Shown: positions 8,790 through 17,539 of the stretch, piece after piece
Layout of the letters: every line of letters begins with the position of its first letter
How positions within the stretch are numbered: position 1 is the first letter of the stretch
Assembly (NCBI GenBank): GCA_018267195.1
Contig: JAFDYY010000016.1
Span: forward strand, 1-57,480
DNA length: 57,480 bases
Reading direction: 5' to 3'
DNA from: Bacteroidota bacterium
Lineage (GTDB): Bacteria > Bacteroidota > Bacteroidia > Cytophagales > Cyclobacteriaceae
The notes under the pieces: model-generated
What the model was told of the DNA's origin: nothing
Seen by the model: only the letters and a program-made list of their open reading frames with translations
Databases searched by the model: none
Translations under genes and position numbers: made by a program

Positions 8790-9152
8790 ATGTATATGGA
8801 TTCTATAAAAGACTATGTATTTAAACTGCTTCGCTTGGACGGGGTCATCAATCACCTTTCAGGGTATGTAGAATCGCGTATTGAGTTAATAAAGCTTGAT
8901 GTGCGCGAGGAGGTAGTAAAAGTAATTTCACGGGGGCTGGCATTGGGCCTTATCGTTTTATTGGCCCTGCTCTTTTTGGTTTTTATCAGCTTTGGGTTAG
9001 CTAATACACTTAACTCGTATTTTGGAAACAATGCGACCGGGTATTGGATCGTTTCCAGCCTGTATGGGCTTCCTTGCCTTTTGCTGATCGTCTTTTACAA
9101 ACAGGTCAATCTGTTTTTAGAAAATCATTTCAAAAGAAGAAAAAAATTATAA
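8790..9152 (+). CDS. YqjE-like / phage-holin-superfamily small membrane protein
   Basis: A 120-residue protein with an N-terminal amphipathic helix containing 'YVESRIELIKLDVREEVVKV' and two transmembrane helices (about residues 46-72 and 84-106), ending in a basic tail 'KRRKKL'. This layout matches the Phage_holin_3_6/YqjE family, which despite the name is a common housekeeping inner-membrane protein. An ATG at 8796 is an equally good start. The stop codon overlaps the start of the next gene (TAATG), so the two are probably coupled. Function is unknown; in enterobacteria YqjE sits with YqjD and YqjK, small ribosome- or membrane-associated proteins. Confidence 0.7.
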   Translation: MYMDSIKDYVFKLLRLDGVINHLSGYVESRIELIKLDVREEVVKVISRGLALGLIVLLALLFLVFISFGLANTLNSYFGNNATGYWIVSSLYGLPCLLLIVFYKQVNLFLENHFKRRKKL

Positions 9153-9562
9153 TGGAACTCCTCGAAACACAAGACCCCGAAAAAAAGAAGTTGATTGAAA
9201 CTTCGGCCCGCCACAAACAGGAACTGGAACGCGGAATTAAAGATATTTCAGACCGGGGCGAAAAGCTTTTAAAAAATGCATTAATTATTGGGGGTGCTTT
9301 AGCTGCTACCTATTTTGTGGTAACTCAACTCTCTTCATCTAAAAAGAAAAAACAAAAAATAGCTAAAGAACCTGTCCCTTCGGCAAGCACCCCGCACAAG
9401 CACGAAGAGGAAGAGGAGTCGCCTTCTATCCTTTCCGGTATGGGAGACCGCCTGGTTAATTTGGCCTCTGTCTTTTTAATTGATCTGGCCAAAGAAAAAA
9501 TTTCAGACTACCTGAAAAATAAAAATGCCGATGATTCTGGAAGCCCTGAACGCTCAAAGTAA
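9152..9562 (+). CDS. Small membrane-anchored hypothetical protein (YqjD/YtxH-like layout)
   Basis: This 136-residue protein starts at the ATG that overlaps the previous stop. It has a charged N-terminal helix (about 1-45), one transmembrane segment ('ALIIGGALAATYFVVTQL', about 46-64), a lysine run 'SSSKKKKQK', a low-complexity Glu/His/Pro linker, and a second moderately hydrophobic amphipathic segment ('LASVFLIDLAKEKISDYL'). The arrangement of a charged helix plus one membrane span next to a YqjE-like gene recalls YqjD/YtxH-type proteins, but I recognise no specific motif. Its 3' end overlaps the next gene by 38 bp. Function unknown. Confidence 0.7.
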   Translation: MELLETQDPEKKKLIETSARHKQELERGIKDISDRGEKLLKNALIIGGALAATYFVVTQLSSSKKKKQKIAKEPVPSASTPHKHEEEEESPSILSGMGDRLVNLASVFLIDLAKEKISDYLKNKNADDSGSPERSK

Positions 9563-10292
9563 GCAAGGCAAGAAATCTATTGCCGTTTTAATAGATCCCG
9601 ATAAAGTGGGGGAATTGGGGAAGTTAGATTCGCTCTTGCGATTAGCGACCGAAAATTGTGTTGATTATTTTTTTGTGGGCGGCAGTTTAGTTACTACTAC
9701 CAATTTATCGGCTGTTATTAAATATATTAAAAAAAATATAAGTCTTCCCGTCATCCTGTTTCCGGGAAGTGTTCTACAAATCGATCCTTCGGCCGATGCT
9801 ATTTTATTTTTGTCGTTAATCTCCGGCCGGAATCCGGATTTGCTCATTGGCCAACATGTCATAGCGGCTCCTATTTTGAAAAGCAATGCGCTGGAAGTGT
9901 TGCCCACCGGGTATCTATTAATTAACTCGGGCAAAACTACTTCCGTAGCCTATGTTAGCAACACTACACCCATACCGGAAGACAAGTATTCACTGGCTGC
10001 CAGCACTGCCTTGGCGGGAGAAATGTTGGGTCTTAAACTTATTTATCTGGATGCCGGCAGTGGAGCCGAGCGCGAAGTAAACAGCAAGATGATTGGTTCC
10101 GTAAAAAAAGCCATTAACGTTCCTTTAATTGTGGGCGGGGGTATTAACTCGGCCGAAAAGGCCTGCCGTGCCCTTCAGGCCGGAGCCGACTTAATTGTGA
10201 TTGGCAATGCACTGGAAAAAGAACCCGACCTGTTAATTGAAATTTCCGATTGTGTGTACGATTGGAATCAAAGCATCTCTTCGCAGGCTTAA
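9525..10292 (+). CDS. Geranylgeranylglyceryl phosphate synthase family protein (PcrB/GGGPS)
   Basis: A 255-residue TIM-barrel prenyltransferase. Diagnostic elements are 'AVLIDPDK' near the N-terminus, 'GGSLVTT', 'LFLSLISGRNP', 'YLDAGSGA', 'VPLIVGGGI' and 'AGADLIVIGNA', the last two forming the phosphate-binding end of the barrel. In archaea this enzyme joins geranylgeranyl diphosphate to sn-glycerol-1-phosphate, the first ether bond of archaeal lipids; bacteroidete members of the second GGGPS group have been shown to make GGGP, while Bacillus PcrB uses heptaprenyl diphosphate. ATG 9525 overlaps the previous gene by 38 bp; ATG 9531 is an alternative. It is followed by a convergent gene after 6 bp. 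The physiological product in this organism is not established. Confidence 0.88.
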   Translation: MPMILEALNAQSKQGKKSIAVLIDPDKVGELGKLDSLLRLATENCVDYFFVGGSLVTTTNLSAVIKYIKKNISLPVILFPGSVLQIDPSADAILFLSLISGRNPDLLIGQHVIAAPILKSNALEVLPTGYLLINSGKTTSVAYVSNTTPIPEDKYSLAASTALAGEMLGLKLIYLDAGSGAEREVNSKMIGSVKKAINVPLIVGGGINSAEKACRALQAGADLIVIGNALEKEPDLLIEISDCVYDWNQSISSQA

Positions 10293-10298
10293 CCCTCT

Positions 10299-10817
10299 TT
10301 ATTTAACTTGAATTTTTTCGGGTACTAAAATAGCCGTTGAGAACATTTTTTTTAATCTTAATAAATCGGGTTGTGCCTCTAATTTGGTAAAGTACTTGCC
10401 CACCGTTACGCGAAATTTAGGTTGTTGATACAAAAGAATCGCTACCAGCTCCGGGGTATCTTCCTGCAATTTTTTTTTGGTGTTCATCGCATCCTCCCGT
10501 TTTTGGCCGGAATATATCTGAATAGTATAGCCATCAATAAATTTATTCAGCACATTAAACTGATCAATGCTGTCTAGTACGGCATCAATTTTTGTATTGA
10601 TATTTTTTGTTGGTAGGATCTCTTCCGGTTGGGATATGGGGGAGGTTGCCTTTTTTATTTCAGCCGTTTCTCCTTTAGGCCTGAGTTGGCTGAGGTCTTC
10701 GTGATACGGTTTCTTTTGGGCGATTACCGAGGGAGCATTACAAAGACAAATCATAAAAAAACAACCTGCCAGCAGGTTCCTTTTTAGAATGATGTATCGG
10801 TTATTGTAGCCCGTCAT
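10299..10817 (-). CDS. Secreted SPOR-domain protein
   Basis: A 172-residue protein whose ATG overlaps the secA stop (ATGA). It has a signal peptide ('LAGCFFMICLCNAPSVIAQ'), a low-complexity linker, and a C-terminal SPOR-like domain of about 75 residues beginning 'DGYTIQIYSGQKREDA' and ending 'KKMFSTAILVPEKI'. SPOR domains bind glycan strands stripped of stem peptides, chiefly at the division septum, but bacteroidete SPOR proteins of this short type are often periplasmic or outer-membrane associated. Translation is likely coupled to SecA. No catalytic domain is present. The exact role is not predictable. Confidence 0.78.
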   Translation of the reverse strand: MTGYNNRYIILKRNLLAGCFFMICLCNAPSVIAQKKPYHEDLSQLRPKGETAEIKKATSPISQPEEILPTKNINTKIDAVLDSIDQFNVLNKFIDGYTIQIYSGQKREDAMNTKKKLQEDTPELVAILLYQQPKFRVTVGKYFTKLEAQPDLLRLKKMFSTAILVPEKIQVK

Positions 10818-13800
10818 TCTTCTATCACAATACACTTTCCGTTTTTAATGTCGTCTTCTACTTTTTTATATTTCACCTCTTTCATAACTCTTCCATCAGG
10901 GTACTGAACAGAAACTTTATCATTGCGATTGGCAATTTTTTCCGATTTTACCGGCATTACTTTTTCCTGCGCCCGCTGCTCGGGTTGCTCTTGCCCGCCT
11001 TGCAATAACGAATGCGATTCATCTTTTTGTTCGCGCAACTTTTGTCGTTTCTGTGCTTGTGCTTCGTGCACTTCGTCTGCTTCCTGCACCGGAATTTCCG
11101 CTTTCATTAAAAATGAAATTGTTTCTTCATTCACTTTAGAGATAAACCGTTTAAAAGCTTCAAATCCTTCAAACTTATAAATTAACAGAGGATCCTTTTG
11201 TTCGTAAACGGCATTCTGAACAGATTGCTTCAAATCATCCATATCGCGCAAATGCTCTTTCCAGTTCTGATCAATGATGTTGAGTGTAATCATTTTTTCC
11301 ATTGACTTGATCAGTTCGGCATTCGTAGTGGAAACACATTTTTTTAAATTGGCTACTACACCGATCTGAGCTGTGCCGTCAGAGAAGGGTACTAATATCT
11401 CCTGAATAGTGGCCCCGCGGGTTTTGTAAATATCATTAATGATGGGCAATGCTTTTTGGGCAATGAGCTTATTTTTTTGGTGATAATGCTTCAGTGCTTC
11501 TTCATAAATTTTTTCGGTCAGAGTAGTTTGATCCGTTTTAGCAAACTCATCATCCGAAATGTTTGCGTCTATCCCTAACACTCCCAGTACATTTAATTTA
11601 AACGATTCCGCATTTTCGCTGGTTTTTCCATTGGCCGTCAGTTCATCGCACGTATCGTAGAGCATGGTAAGGATATCAAGCTGCAGGCGTTCGCCAAAAA
11701 GAGCATTTTTTCTTCGCTTGTAAATAACTTCTCGTTGCGAATTCATTACGTTATCATACTCAAGCAGTCTTTTTCGGGTGCCAAAGTTATTTTCCTCTAC
11801 TTTTTTCTGAGCCCGCTCGATGGAGTTGGTTACCATAGAGTGTTGAATTACTTCTCCCTCTTTTAGGCCGAGCCTGTCCATAATGCGGGTGATTCGCTCA
11901 GGCATAAACAACCGCATCAGGTTGTCTTCCAGTGAAACATAAAAGCTGGAAGTGCCCGGGTCGCCCTGACGGCCGCTTCGCCCGCGTAGCTGCCGGTCAA
12001 CCCTCCGCGATTCGTGTCGTTCGGTTCCGATGATGGCGAGCCCGCCAGCCGCCCGTGATTCGGGAGTAAGTTTAATATCTGTACCCCGGCCGGCCATATT
12101 GGTAGCAATGGTAACAGTACCCGGTTTTCCGGCTTCGGCCACAATTTCAGCCTCGCGTTGGTGTTGCTTGGCGTTTAGTACATTGTGCTTTATTTTTTTG
12201 ATCTGCAGCATCCGGCTTACCAACTCGGATACCTCCACTGAAGTGGTTCCCACCAAAACGGGTCTTCCTTCTTTGGTGAGGCGAACAATTTCTTCTATTA
12301 CTGCGGTAAATTTTTCGCGCATGGTTTTATAAACCAAATCATCATAGTCTTTGCGGGTAATAGGTTTGTTGGTAGGGATTACCACCACATCTAATTTGTA
12401 GATATCCCACAATTCACCGGCTTCGGTTTCAGCCGTACCCGTCATCCCGGCCAGCTTATGGTACATGCGAAAATAATTTTGCAGGGTAATAGTGGCGTAG
12501 GTCTGGGTAGCATCTTCCACTTTTACATTTTCCTTCGCTTCAATGGCCTGGTGCAAACCATCTGAATATCTTCTGCCATCCAGCACACGGCCGGTTTGCT
12601 CATCAACGATTTTTACTTTGCCATCAACAATAATGTATTCCGTATCCTTTTCAAAAAGGGTATAGGCTTTTAACAGTTGGTTAATGCTGTGTATGCGTTG
12701 CGACTTGGTGTTATAGTCGCGGATCAGTTCATCTTTCTTCTGAAGTTTATCGGTTTCTGAAATCGTTGTGTCTCGCTCAATCTTGTTTAACTCCATTCCT
12801 ATTTCCGGTAAAATAAAAAACTTTGGGTCTTCGCCTTCCCCGGTTATCAGATCGATTCCTTTATCGGTCAGTTCTACGCTGTTGTCTTTTTCGTCAATTA
12901 CAAAAAACAGAGGCTCATCGGCTTTGGGCATCTCTTTTTTATTGTCTTGCAAATAGAAATTTTCAGTCTTTTGAAGAATTGATTTGTTCCCTGTTTCGCT
13001 GAGCATTTTAATCAGCGGTTTGTATTTTGGCATGGCTCGATGAGCCCGAAATAATGATAGCCCGCCTTCTTTTTCATCTCCTTCGTTCAGCAAACGCTTG
13101 GCATCGTTCAGGTATTGGTTTACCATTTTTTTCTGAGCCTCTACCACTTTATTAATGCGGGGCTTTAGTTCATAAAATTCATGTTCATCGCCCCGCGGTA
13201 CTGGGCCTGAAATAATTAAGGGAGTTCGTGCTTCATCGATCAGGACACTGTCCACCTCATCTACCATGGCGTAGTGATGCCCTCGCTGCACCAATTCTTC
13301 GGGATCACGTGCCATATTATCGCGCAGGTAATCAAAACCAAACTCATTATTGGTGCCATAGGTAATATCGGCCCGGTAGGCGTTTCTTCGTTCGGCCGAA
13401 TTGGGCTCGTGTTTGTCTATACAATCCACGTTCAGGCTATGAAACTGAAAGATGGGGCCCATCCATTCGCTATCGCGTTTGGCGAGGTAGTCGTTTACGG
13501 TTACGATGTGTACCCCTCGTTTGGCCAGCGCATTTAAAAATGCGGGGAATGTAGCCACTAATGTTTTTCCTTCTCCGGTGGCCATCTCAGCTATCTTACC
13601 TTCGTGCAAAGCTACCCCGCCAATGATCTGTACATCGTAGTGTACCATGTCCCACTTAATCAGGTTGCCGGCTGCCATCCATTGGTTGTGCCAATGGGCT
13701 TTGTCCCCCACTATTTTAACGTTATCATGTTTGGCTGCTATTTGCCGATCAAACTCGGTGGCCGTAACTTCAATGTATTCGTTCTCCTTAAAGCGTTTGG

Positions 13801-14155
13801 CTGTTTCGCGCATAATGGCAAAAGCCAGCGGCAGCACTTCTAACAGCACTTTTTCCAGTTCTTTGTTACGTTCTAATTCGGTTTTATCTATTTGTGAAAA
13901 AATAAATTCTTTTTCATTGATATCTAATTCCGGGTGATCGGCAATTCGCTGACGCAAATCGGCTATCTGTTCATCAATTAATTTAAGTTTTGAATTGATG
14001 TAGTGCTGAACTTCGAGCGATTTCTGCCTGAGTTCATCGTGCGACAACGGGCTTAGCGTTTTTTCTTCTTTTTTCGTTTCCTCTACCAGCGGGGCCATCC
14101 GCTTGATGTCTTTCTCCGATTTCGTTCCAAAAATCTTAGCGATCAGTTTCAGCAT
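10814..14155 (-). CDS. secA: Preprotein translocase ATPase SecA
   Basis: 1113 residues, the enlarged size typical of Bacteroidota SecA. Walker A is 'MATGEGKTL', Walker B 'DEVDSVLIDEARTPLI', and the second motor domain contains 'AGRGTDIKL' and 'RQLRGRSGRQGDPG'. NBD1 carries a phylum-specific insertion (about residues 310-420). SecA drives ATP-dependent export of unfolded preproteins through SecYEG. The extreme C-terminus ends 'GKCIVIEE' and lacks the cysteine-rich zinc motif (CPCGSGKKYK type) that binds SecB in many bacteria. A bacteroidete -7 box lies 37 bp before the start. It is co-transcribed with the SPOR gene downstream. Confidence 0.98.
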   Translation of the reverse strand: MLKLIAKIFGTKSEKDIKRMAPLVEETKKEEKTLSPLSHDELRQKSLEVQHYINSKLKLIDEQIADLRQRIADHPELDINEKEFIFSQIDKTELERNKELEKVLLEVLPLAFAIMRETAKRFKENEYIEVTATEFDRQIAAKHDNVKIVGDKAHWHNQWMAAGNLIKWDMVHYDVQIIGGVALHEGKIAEMATGEGKTLVATFPAFLNALAKRGVHIVTVNDYLAKRDSEWMGPIFQFHSLNVDCIDKHEPNSAERRNAYRADITYGTNNEFGFDYLRDNMARDPEELVQRGHHYAMVDEVDSVLIDEARTPLIISGPVPRGDEHEFYELKPRINKVVEAQKKMVNQYLNDAKRLLNEGDEKEGGLSLFRAHRAMPKYKPLIKMLSETGNKSILQKTENFYLQDNKKEMPKADEPLFFVIDEKDNSVELTDKGIDLITGEGEDPKFFILPEIGMELNKIERDTTISETDKLQKKDELIRDYNTKSQRIHSINQLLKAYTLFEKDTEYIIVDGKVKIVDEQTGRVLDGRRYSDGLHQAIEAKENVKVEDATQTYATITLQNYFRMYHKLAGMTGTAETEAGELWDIYKLDVVVIPTNKPITRKDYDDLVYKTMREKFTAVIEEIVRLTKEGRPVLVGTTSVEVSELVSRMLQIKKIKHNVLNAKQHQREAEIVAEAGKPGTVTIATNMAGRGTDIKLTPESRAAGGLAIIGTERHESRRVDRQLRGRSGRQGDPGTSSFYVSLEDNLMRLFMPERITRIMDRLGLKEGEVIQHSMVTNSIERAQKKVEENNFGTRKRLLEYDNVMNSQREVIYKRRKNALFGERLQLDILTMLYDTCDELTANGKTSENAESFKLNVLGVLGIDANISDDEFAKTDQTTLTEKIYEEALKHYHQKNKLIAQKALPIINDIYKTRGATIQEILVPFSDGTAQIGVVANLKKCVSTTNAELIKSMEKMITLNIIDQNWKEHLRDMDDLKQSVQNAVYEQKDPLLIYKFEGFEAFKRFISKVNEETISFLMKAEIPVQEADEVHEAQAQKRQKLREQKDESHSLLQGGQEQPEQRAQEKVMPVKSEKIANRNDKVSVQYPDGRVMKEVKYKKVEDDIKNGKCIVIEE

Positions 14156-14191
14156 AAAAAAAATGATGTGATGAGTCTCAAATTAAGCGTG

Positions 14192-14217
14192 CAAAGTTAC
14201 TCATTTTGAGCAGGCAA
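14192..14217 (-). promoter_or_regulatory. Probable secA promoter
   Basis: On the minus strand TAACTTTG (14199-14192) matches TAnnTTTG exactly; a TTG (14217-14215) lies 15 bp upstream, shorter than the usual 17-23 bp spacing. The predicted leader is about 33 nt. Confidence 0.4.
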
Positions 14218-14330
14218 TTATAGTTCCAAAGAAGTTTGGCCAACTATTTGGCAGTTGGCAGCATCTCTCTATTTTGAAATTATGACGAAATGGCTTTGGG
14301 GGGTTATTTTGCTCTATTAATATCTAAATT

Positions 14331-14405
14331 ATGCGGCTAACTGTTTTCTTACTCCTGATAGCAGTACCGTTTATGCACAAGAATATAAACCCAGATTATG
14401 CATGA
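14331..14405 (+). pseudogene. Remnant of a secreted-protein gene (signal peptide only)
   Basis: ATG 14331 opens a 24-residue frame, MRLTVFLLLIAVPFMHKN..., that reads like a bacteroidete signal peptide and then stops. One base out of frame, directly after the hydrophobic core, the sequence reads 'AQEYKP', the usual context just after signal peptidase cleavage in this phylum. A single lost base would explain this. The shifted frame also ends after about 20 codons, so nothing substantial of the original gene remains. It could alternatively be a coincidental short ORF. Confidence 0.3.
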
Positions 14406-14596
14406 GGGATGCATCATCTGCCCAAAGGGTTGACAAAGGCTGACGGAAACGTTAACCTTGCCAAGGTTTAACCCGGGTAATGAAAATCACCGTTGGGTAT
14501 TTTATCTTCATGGATCGTTGGTTTTCATCCGTCAATCATGCCAATCGATTTTCTATTGCATGATGGGGGATTAAAAGATAGGTTGTTTTTGATTTT

Positions 14597-15376
14597 TTAG
14601 GAATCAAGTATAAACGTTCCCTCAAATATTTTCTCGGCTGGGCCTACTAAAAAAATATCAGTAAAATGGAGGGCTTCGGCAGGCTTAAATTCTACTGACA
14701 ATGTTCCGCCTAATGTAGAGATGGAAACAGGCGATGCCCCCTTTTTGTAAAAAAAAGCTAAAGCCGCAGCTGTTACTCCTGTGCCGCACGAAAGAGTTTC
14801 GTTTTCCACTCCGCGTTCGTACGTTCTCACAAAAATAGAATGAGGACCAAGTATTTCCACAAAATTGGCATTGGTTCCGTTGGGCTTAAACGCCTCACTG
14901 TATCTGATTTTTTTCCCTTCATCAAATACCGGAAAGTTTTTTACGTCTTTTACAAACCGGATAAAATGAGGCGAGCCGGTATTAATAAAGAAATCATCTC
15001 TTTCTTTTTTTACGGTGCCCACATCATTCATTTTTAATCGGACAATTCCATTTTTCAACACCTCTGCTTCATGGATTCCATCATACGCAAGGAAGGTAGC
15101 TTTCCCGTTTACGATCCCCAACGAAGAAGCCATCTTTACGGCTGCCCGGCTTCCGTTTCCACATAAACTAACCGATCCATCGCTATTGTAGTAGGTCAGA
15201 TTAAAATCGAGGGAGGCATGGTTTTCAATAAGCATCAGCCCGTCAGCCCCCACACCAAACTTGCGGTGGCAAATTTTTACGATCTGATTTTTATCCAGCG
15301 AAAATTTCTTATCGCGGTTGTCAATCATAACAAAATCGTTGCCTGTTGCTTCATATTTAGAAAACGGCAAAAGCAT
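14597..15376 (-). CDS. dapF: Diaminopimelate epimerase
   Basis: A 259-residue DapF with both catalytic cysteines visible: Cys72 in 'SLCGNGSRA' and Cys197 in 'LSCGTGVTAAALAF'. The N-terminal 'FSKYEATGNDFVMID' and 'GADGL' motifs are conserved. DapF converts LL- to meso-diaminopimelate, used for lysine and for peptidoglycan cross-linking, without a cofactor. The gene starts 2 bp after the stop of the caspase-like gene and so is in its operon. This placement is unusual because dap genes are absent around it. Length and active-site residues indicate a functional enzyme. Confidence 0.96.
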   Translation of the reverse strand: MLLPFSKYEATGNDFVMIDNRDKKFSLDKNQIVKICHRKFGVGADGLMLIENHASLDFNLTYYNSDGSVSLCGNGSRAAVKMASSLGIVNGKATFLAYDGIHEAEVLKNGIVRLKMNDVGTVKKERDDFFINTGSPHFIRFVKDVKNFPVFDEGKKIRYSEAFKPNGTNANFVEILGPHSIFVRTYERGVENETLSCGTGVTAAALAFFYKKGASPVSISTLGGTLSVEFKPAEALHFTDIFLVGPAEKIFEGTFILDS

Positions 15377-15378
15377 GC

Positions 15379-17523
15379 TTATTTGTAATTCGATTTCTTA
15401 AAATCTGAATATTTGGTATTGGCTGGATCCAGTTCAATGGCTTTATCTATATCGGTTCGGGCTTGTTCTTTTTGTTCCATATTAAAATAAGTGATGCCCC
15501 GGTAATACCATTGTGCTGCCACCCCGGGTTTAATTTTGATTGCCTCCGTAAAATCTTTCAGGGCATTGGCATACATTTTAAGAGAAAGGTATGAGTTCGC
15601 GCGGTAGTAATAGTAATCGTTAAGCGCTTCTTCTTTGGATCCGGTTTGAATAGCTTTGGTAAAATCGGGGATGGCATCGGCATAATTCTGAAGAGCATAC
15701 TTGGCATTGCCCCGCCAGTAATAAGTATCGGGGTCGGGTTGTATTTCAATGCTTTTGTCGAAATCGGAAACAGACTCTTCATATTTTTCCTGCGAGTATA
15801 AACTCATGGCTCGATAATAATAAGCTAAATGGTGGTTGCTGTTTATTTCTAATGCTTTAGTACAATTTTCAATAGCGCGGTCGTAGTCGCTCTGCTGGTA
15901 TTTAACCCGGGCTATCCAATAATAACTTTCTGCATATTTTGGATTCAGCTCGCAAGCTTTGGAAAAATCCGTTTCTGCTTTTTCGTATTGTTTTAAGTTA
16001 TACTTTACTTTTCCCCGATAAAAGTAGGCATCCGGGTAATTTGGCTTAACCAGAATAGCAGAATCAAAATCGGTAACAGCTATTTCCCATTGTTTTAATG
16101 CAAAATGGGCATTGGCCCGCCAGTATAAAATTTCAGCATCTTGTTTTTTTTCTTTTCGTGCCAGGTTATAATTGGTAATAGCATCTTCATATTTTTTTAG
16201 ATCATAATAAGCCTGCCCCAACCAATAAAAAACATCTACATAATCGGGTTGTAGCTCCAGTACTTTTTGAAAACTATTTATCGCCTTCTCATCCATCGAG
16301 AGGTCGTAGTACGTTCTGCCTTGCCAAAAGTAAGCTGATGTATAATTGGGTTTTAGGGAAATAGTTTTGGCAAAATCTTTTAACGCCTTATCGTCTTGAC
16401 GCACCCCGCGAAAGGCATTGGCCCGCCAATAGTAGGCATCGGTAAATTTGGGATTGATAGCTATGCTCATATCAAAATCGGCAACCGATTTATCAAAATT
16501 ATCCAAAGTATAATAGCTGTATCCGCGTTTAAAATAGGCTTCGGCATAAGCCGGGTTGAGTTGGATGGCTTTGTTAAATTCGGTAATGGATTTTTCGTAC
16601 TTAGAGGCATCGTATGATATTTTGCCTTGCGAGAAAAAAATTTCCGCCTGAGCTTTATCTTCTTCTGACACCTTTATGGTTTTTAGCTCAACTAATCGTT
16701 TGGCGGTAATCGTTTCAGTAGCATTGTTTTCCGTTTGTGCTGTTACGGTGGGCGAAGAAGACGCAGAGGTCTGCTGCCGGCTTAGGTAAAAATCTTCGCC
16801 TGTTAAGGAGGTGGTTTCCCAGGGTATCTGTGCTCCCCCCGATTTTTCACTCACTTCATTTCGCACTTGTTTAAATACCTGCTCAATGGTAAACGATGGG
16901 TTGCGCATATATTTTAACAATGCACTGGTGTAAAGACCGTTTGATGATTCCCCGTCTGAAGCGGTGCGGCCAGGCGAAGTAGCATATGCGATCAACGAAC
17001 CTTTGGGCGCGTCCATCATGGCTAAGCCCCCGCCTCCAGTGCTTCGCTGCCAGCCCCGGGCAAACGGATTATTTCGGCAGGCATCTAACACTACAATATT
17101 CACTTTTGTATCTGCCGCATCCATAAAGGCCAGCGCGCGGTCGGCTGCTACGCAATCAAACTCTATTTCTTGTTCGTTTTTCAGATCGGCTTCTACCGGA
17201 ATGATGTAGTTTACTCCCTTAGACTGAATGCCGTGACCGGCATAATAAAACAAAGCCACATCATATCCATTTAGCTTTTGGCCAAATTCGCTGATGGCCT
17301 GTTTCATTTGTGGCTGGGTTATGTCTTCATACTCCATCACATCAAAACCTAGGCTGCGCAGCGAACTGGAAATAGCCCGGGCATCGTTCAGCGGATTTTT
17401 TAACGGATTAACAAATTTGTAATTGCCATTGCCTATGACAAGAGCCAGCCTTTTTTGTTTAGATTGGCTAAACCCTCCAATGCAGAGAGCAAGCAAAATA
17501 ACGAGTGGTACGTATTTTTTCAT
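15379..17523 (-). CDS. Secreted caspase-like (C14) peptidase with twelve TPR repeats
   Basis: 714 residues. A signal peptide (about 1-20, ending 'GGFSQ') precedes a caspase-like domain (about 24-245) with the catalytic dyad His97 in 'FYYAGHG' and Cys149 in 'VLDACRNNPF'. The loop 'LIAYATSPGRTASDG' is typical of bacterial metacaspase/caspase-like proteins. After a Ser/Thr linker come twelve consecutive TPR units from about residue 290 to the C-terminus, most with the pattern 'AYYWRGxAxYxLxxYxxAIxDFxKAIxLxP'. The tandem TPRs probably bind a partner or substrate. Metacaspases cleave after Arg or Lys, but the specificity is not readable here. It lies between a DUF4834 gene (16 bp upstream) and dapF (2 bp downstream). 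A secreted location would make it an envelope protease. Confidence 0.9.
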   Translation of the reverse strand: MKKYVPLVILLALCIGGFSQSKQKRLALVIGNGNYKFVNPLKNPLNDARAISSSLRSLGFDVMEYEDITQPQMKQAISEFGQKLNGYDVALFYYAGHGIQSKGVNYIIPVEADLKNEQEIEFDCVAADRALAFMDAADTKVNIVVLDACRNNPFARGWQRSTGGGGLAMMDAPKGSLIAYATSPGRTASDGESSNGLYTSALLKYMRNPSFTIEQVFKQVRNEVSEKSGGAQIPWETTSLTGEDFYLSRQQTSASSSPTVTAQTENNATETITAKRLVELKTIKVSEEDKAQAEIFFSQGKISYDASKYEKSITEFNKAIQLNPAYAEAYFKRGYSYYTLDNFDKSVADFDMSIAINPKFTDAYYWRANAFRGVRQDDKALKDFAKTISLKPNYTSAYFWQGRTYYDLSMDEKAINSFQKVLELQPDYVDVFYWLGQAYYDLKKYEDAITNYNLARKEKKQDAEILYWRANAHFALKQWEIAVTDFDSAILVKPNYPDAYFYRGKVKYNLKQYEKAETDFSKACELNPKYAESYYWIARVKYQQSDYDRAIENCTKALEINSNHHLAYYYRAMSLYSQEKYEESVSDFDKSIEIQPDPDTYYWRGNAKYALQNYADAIPDFTKAIQTGSKEEALNDYYYYRANSYLSLKMYANALKDFTEAIKIKPGVAAQWYYRGITYFNMEQKEQARTDIDKAIELDPANTKYSDFKKSNYK

Positions 17524-17539
17524 GGGATAACATTGAAGG

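Larger units (their letters stand above)
14156..14596. other. 441-bp gene-free gap between dapF and secA
   Basis: Apart from the secA promoter on its left side, the gap holds no intact gene. It contains a 24-codon ORF with a signal-peptide-like sequence (14331-14405), an imperfect palindrome 'AACCTTGCCAAGGTT' at 14454-14468, a direct hexamer repeat CGTTGG, and inverted copies of ATGAAAA/TTTTCAT around 14481-14527. TCATGC and GCATGA also face each other at about 14535-14562. This density of dyads is unlike other gaps in the window and suggests a decayed gene plus a REP-like or RNA-structured element. Confidence 0.5.
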
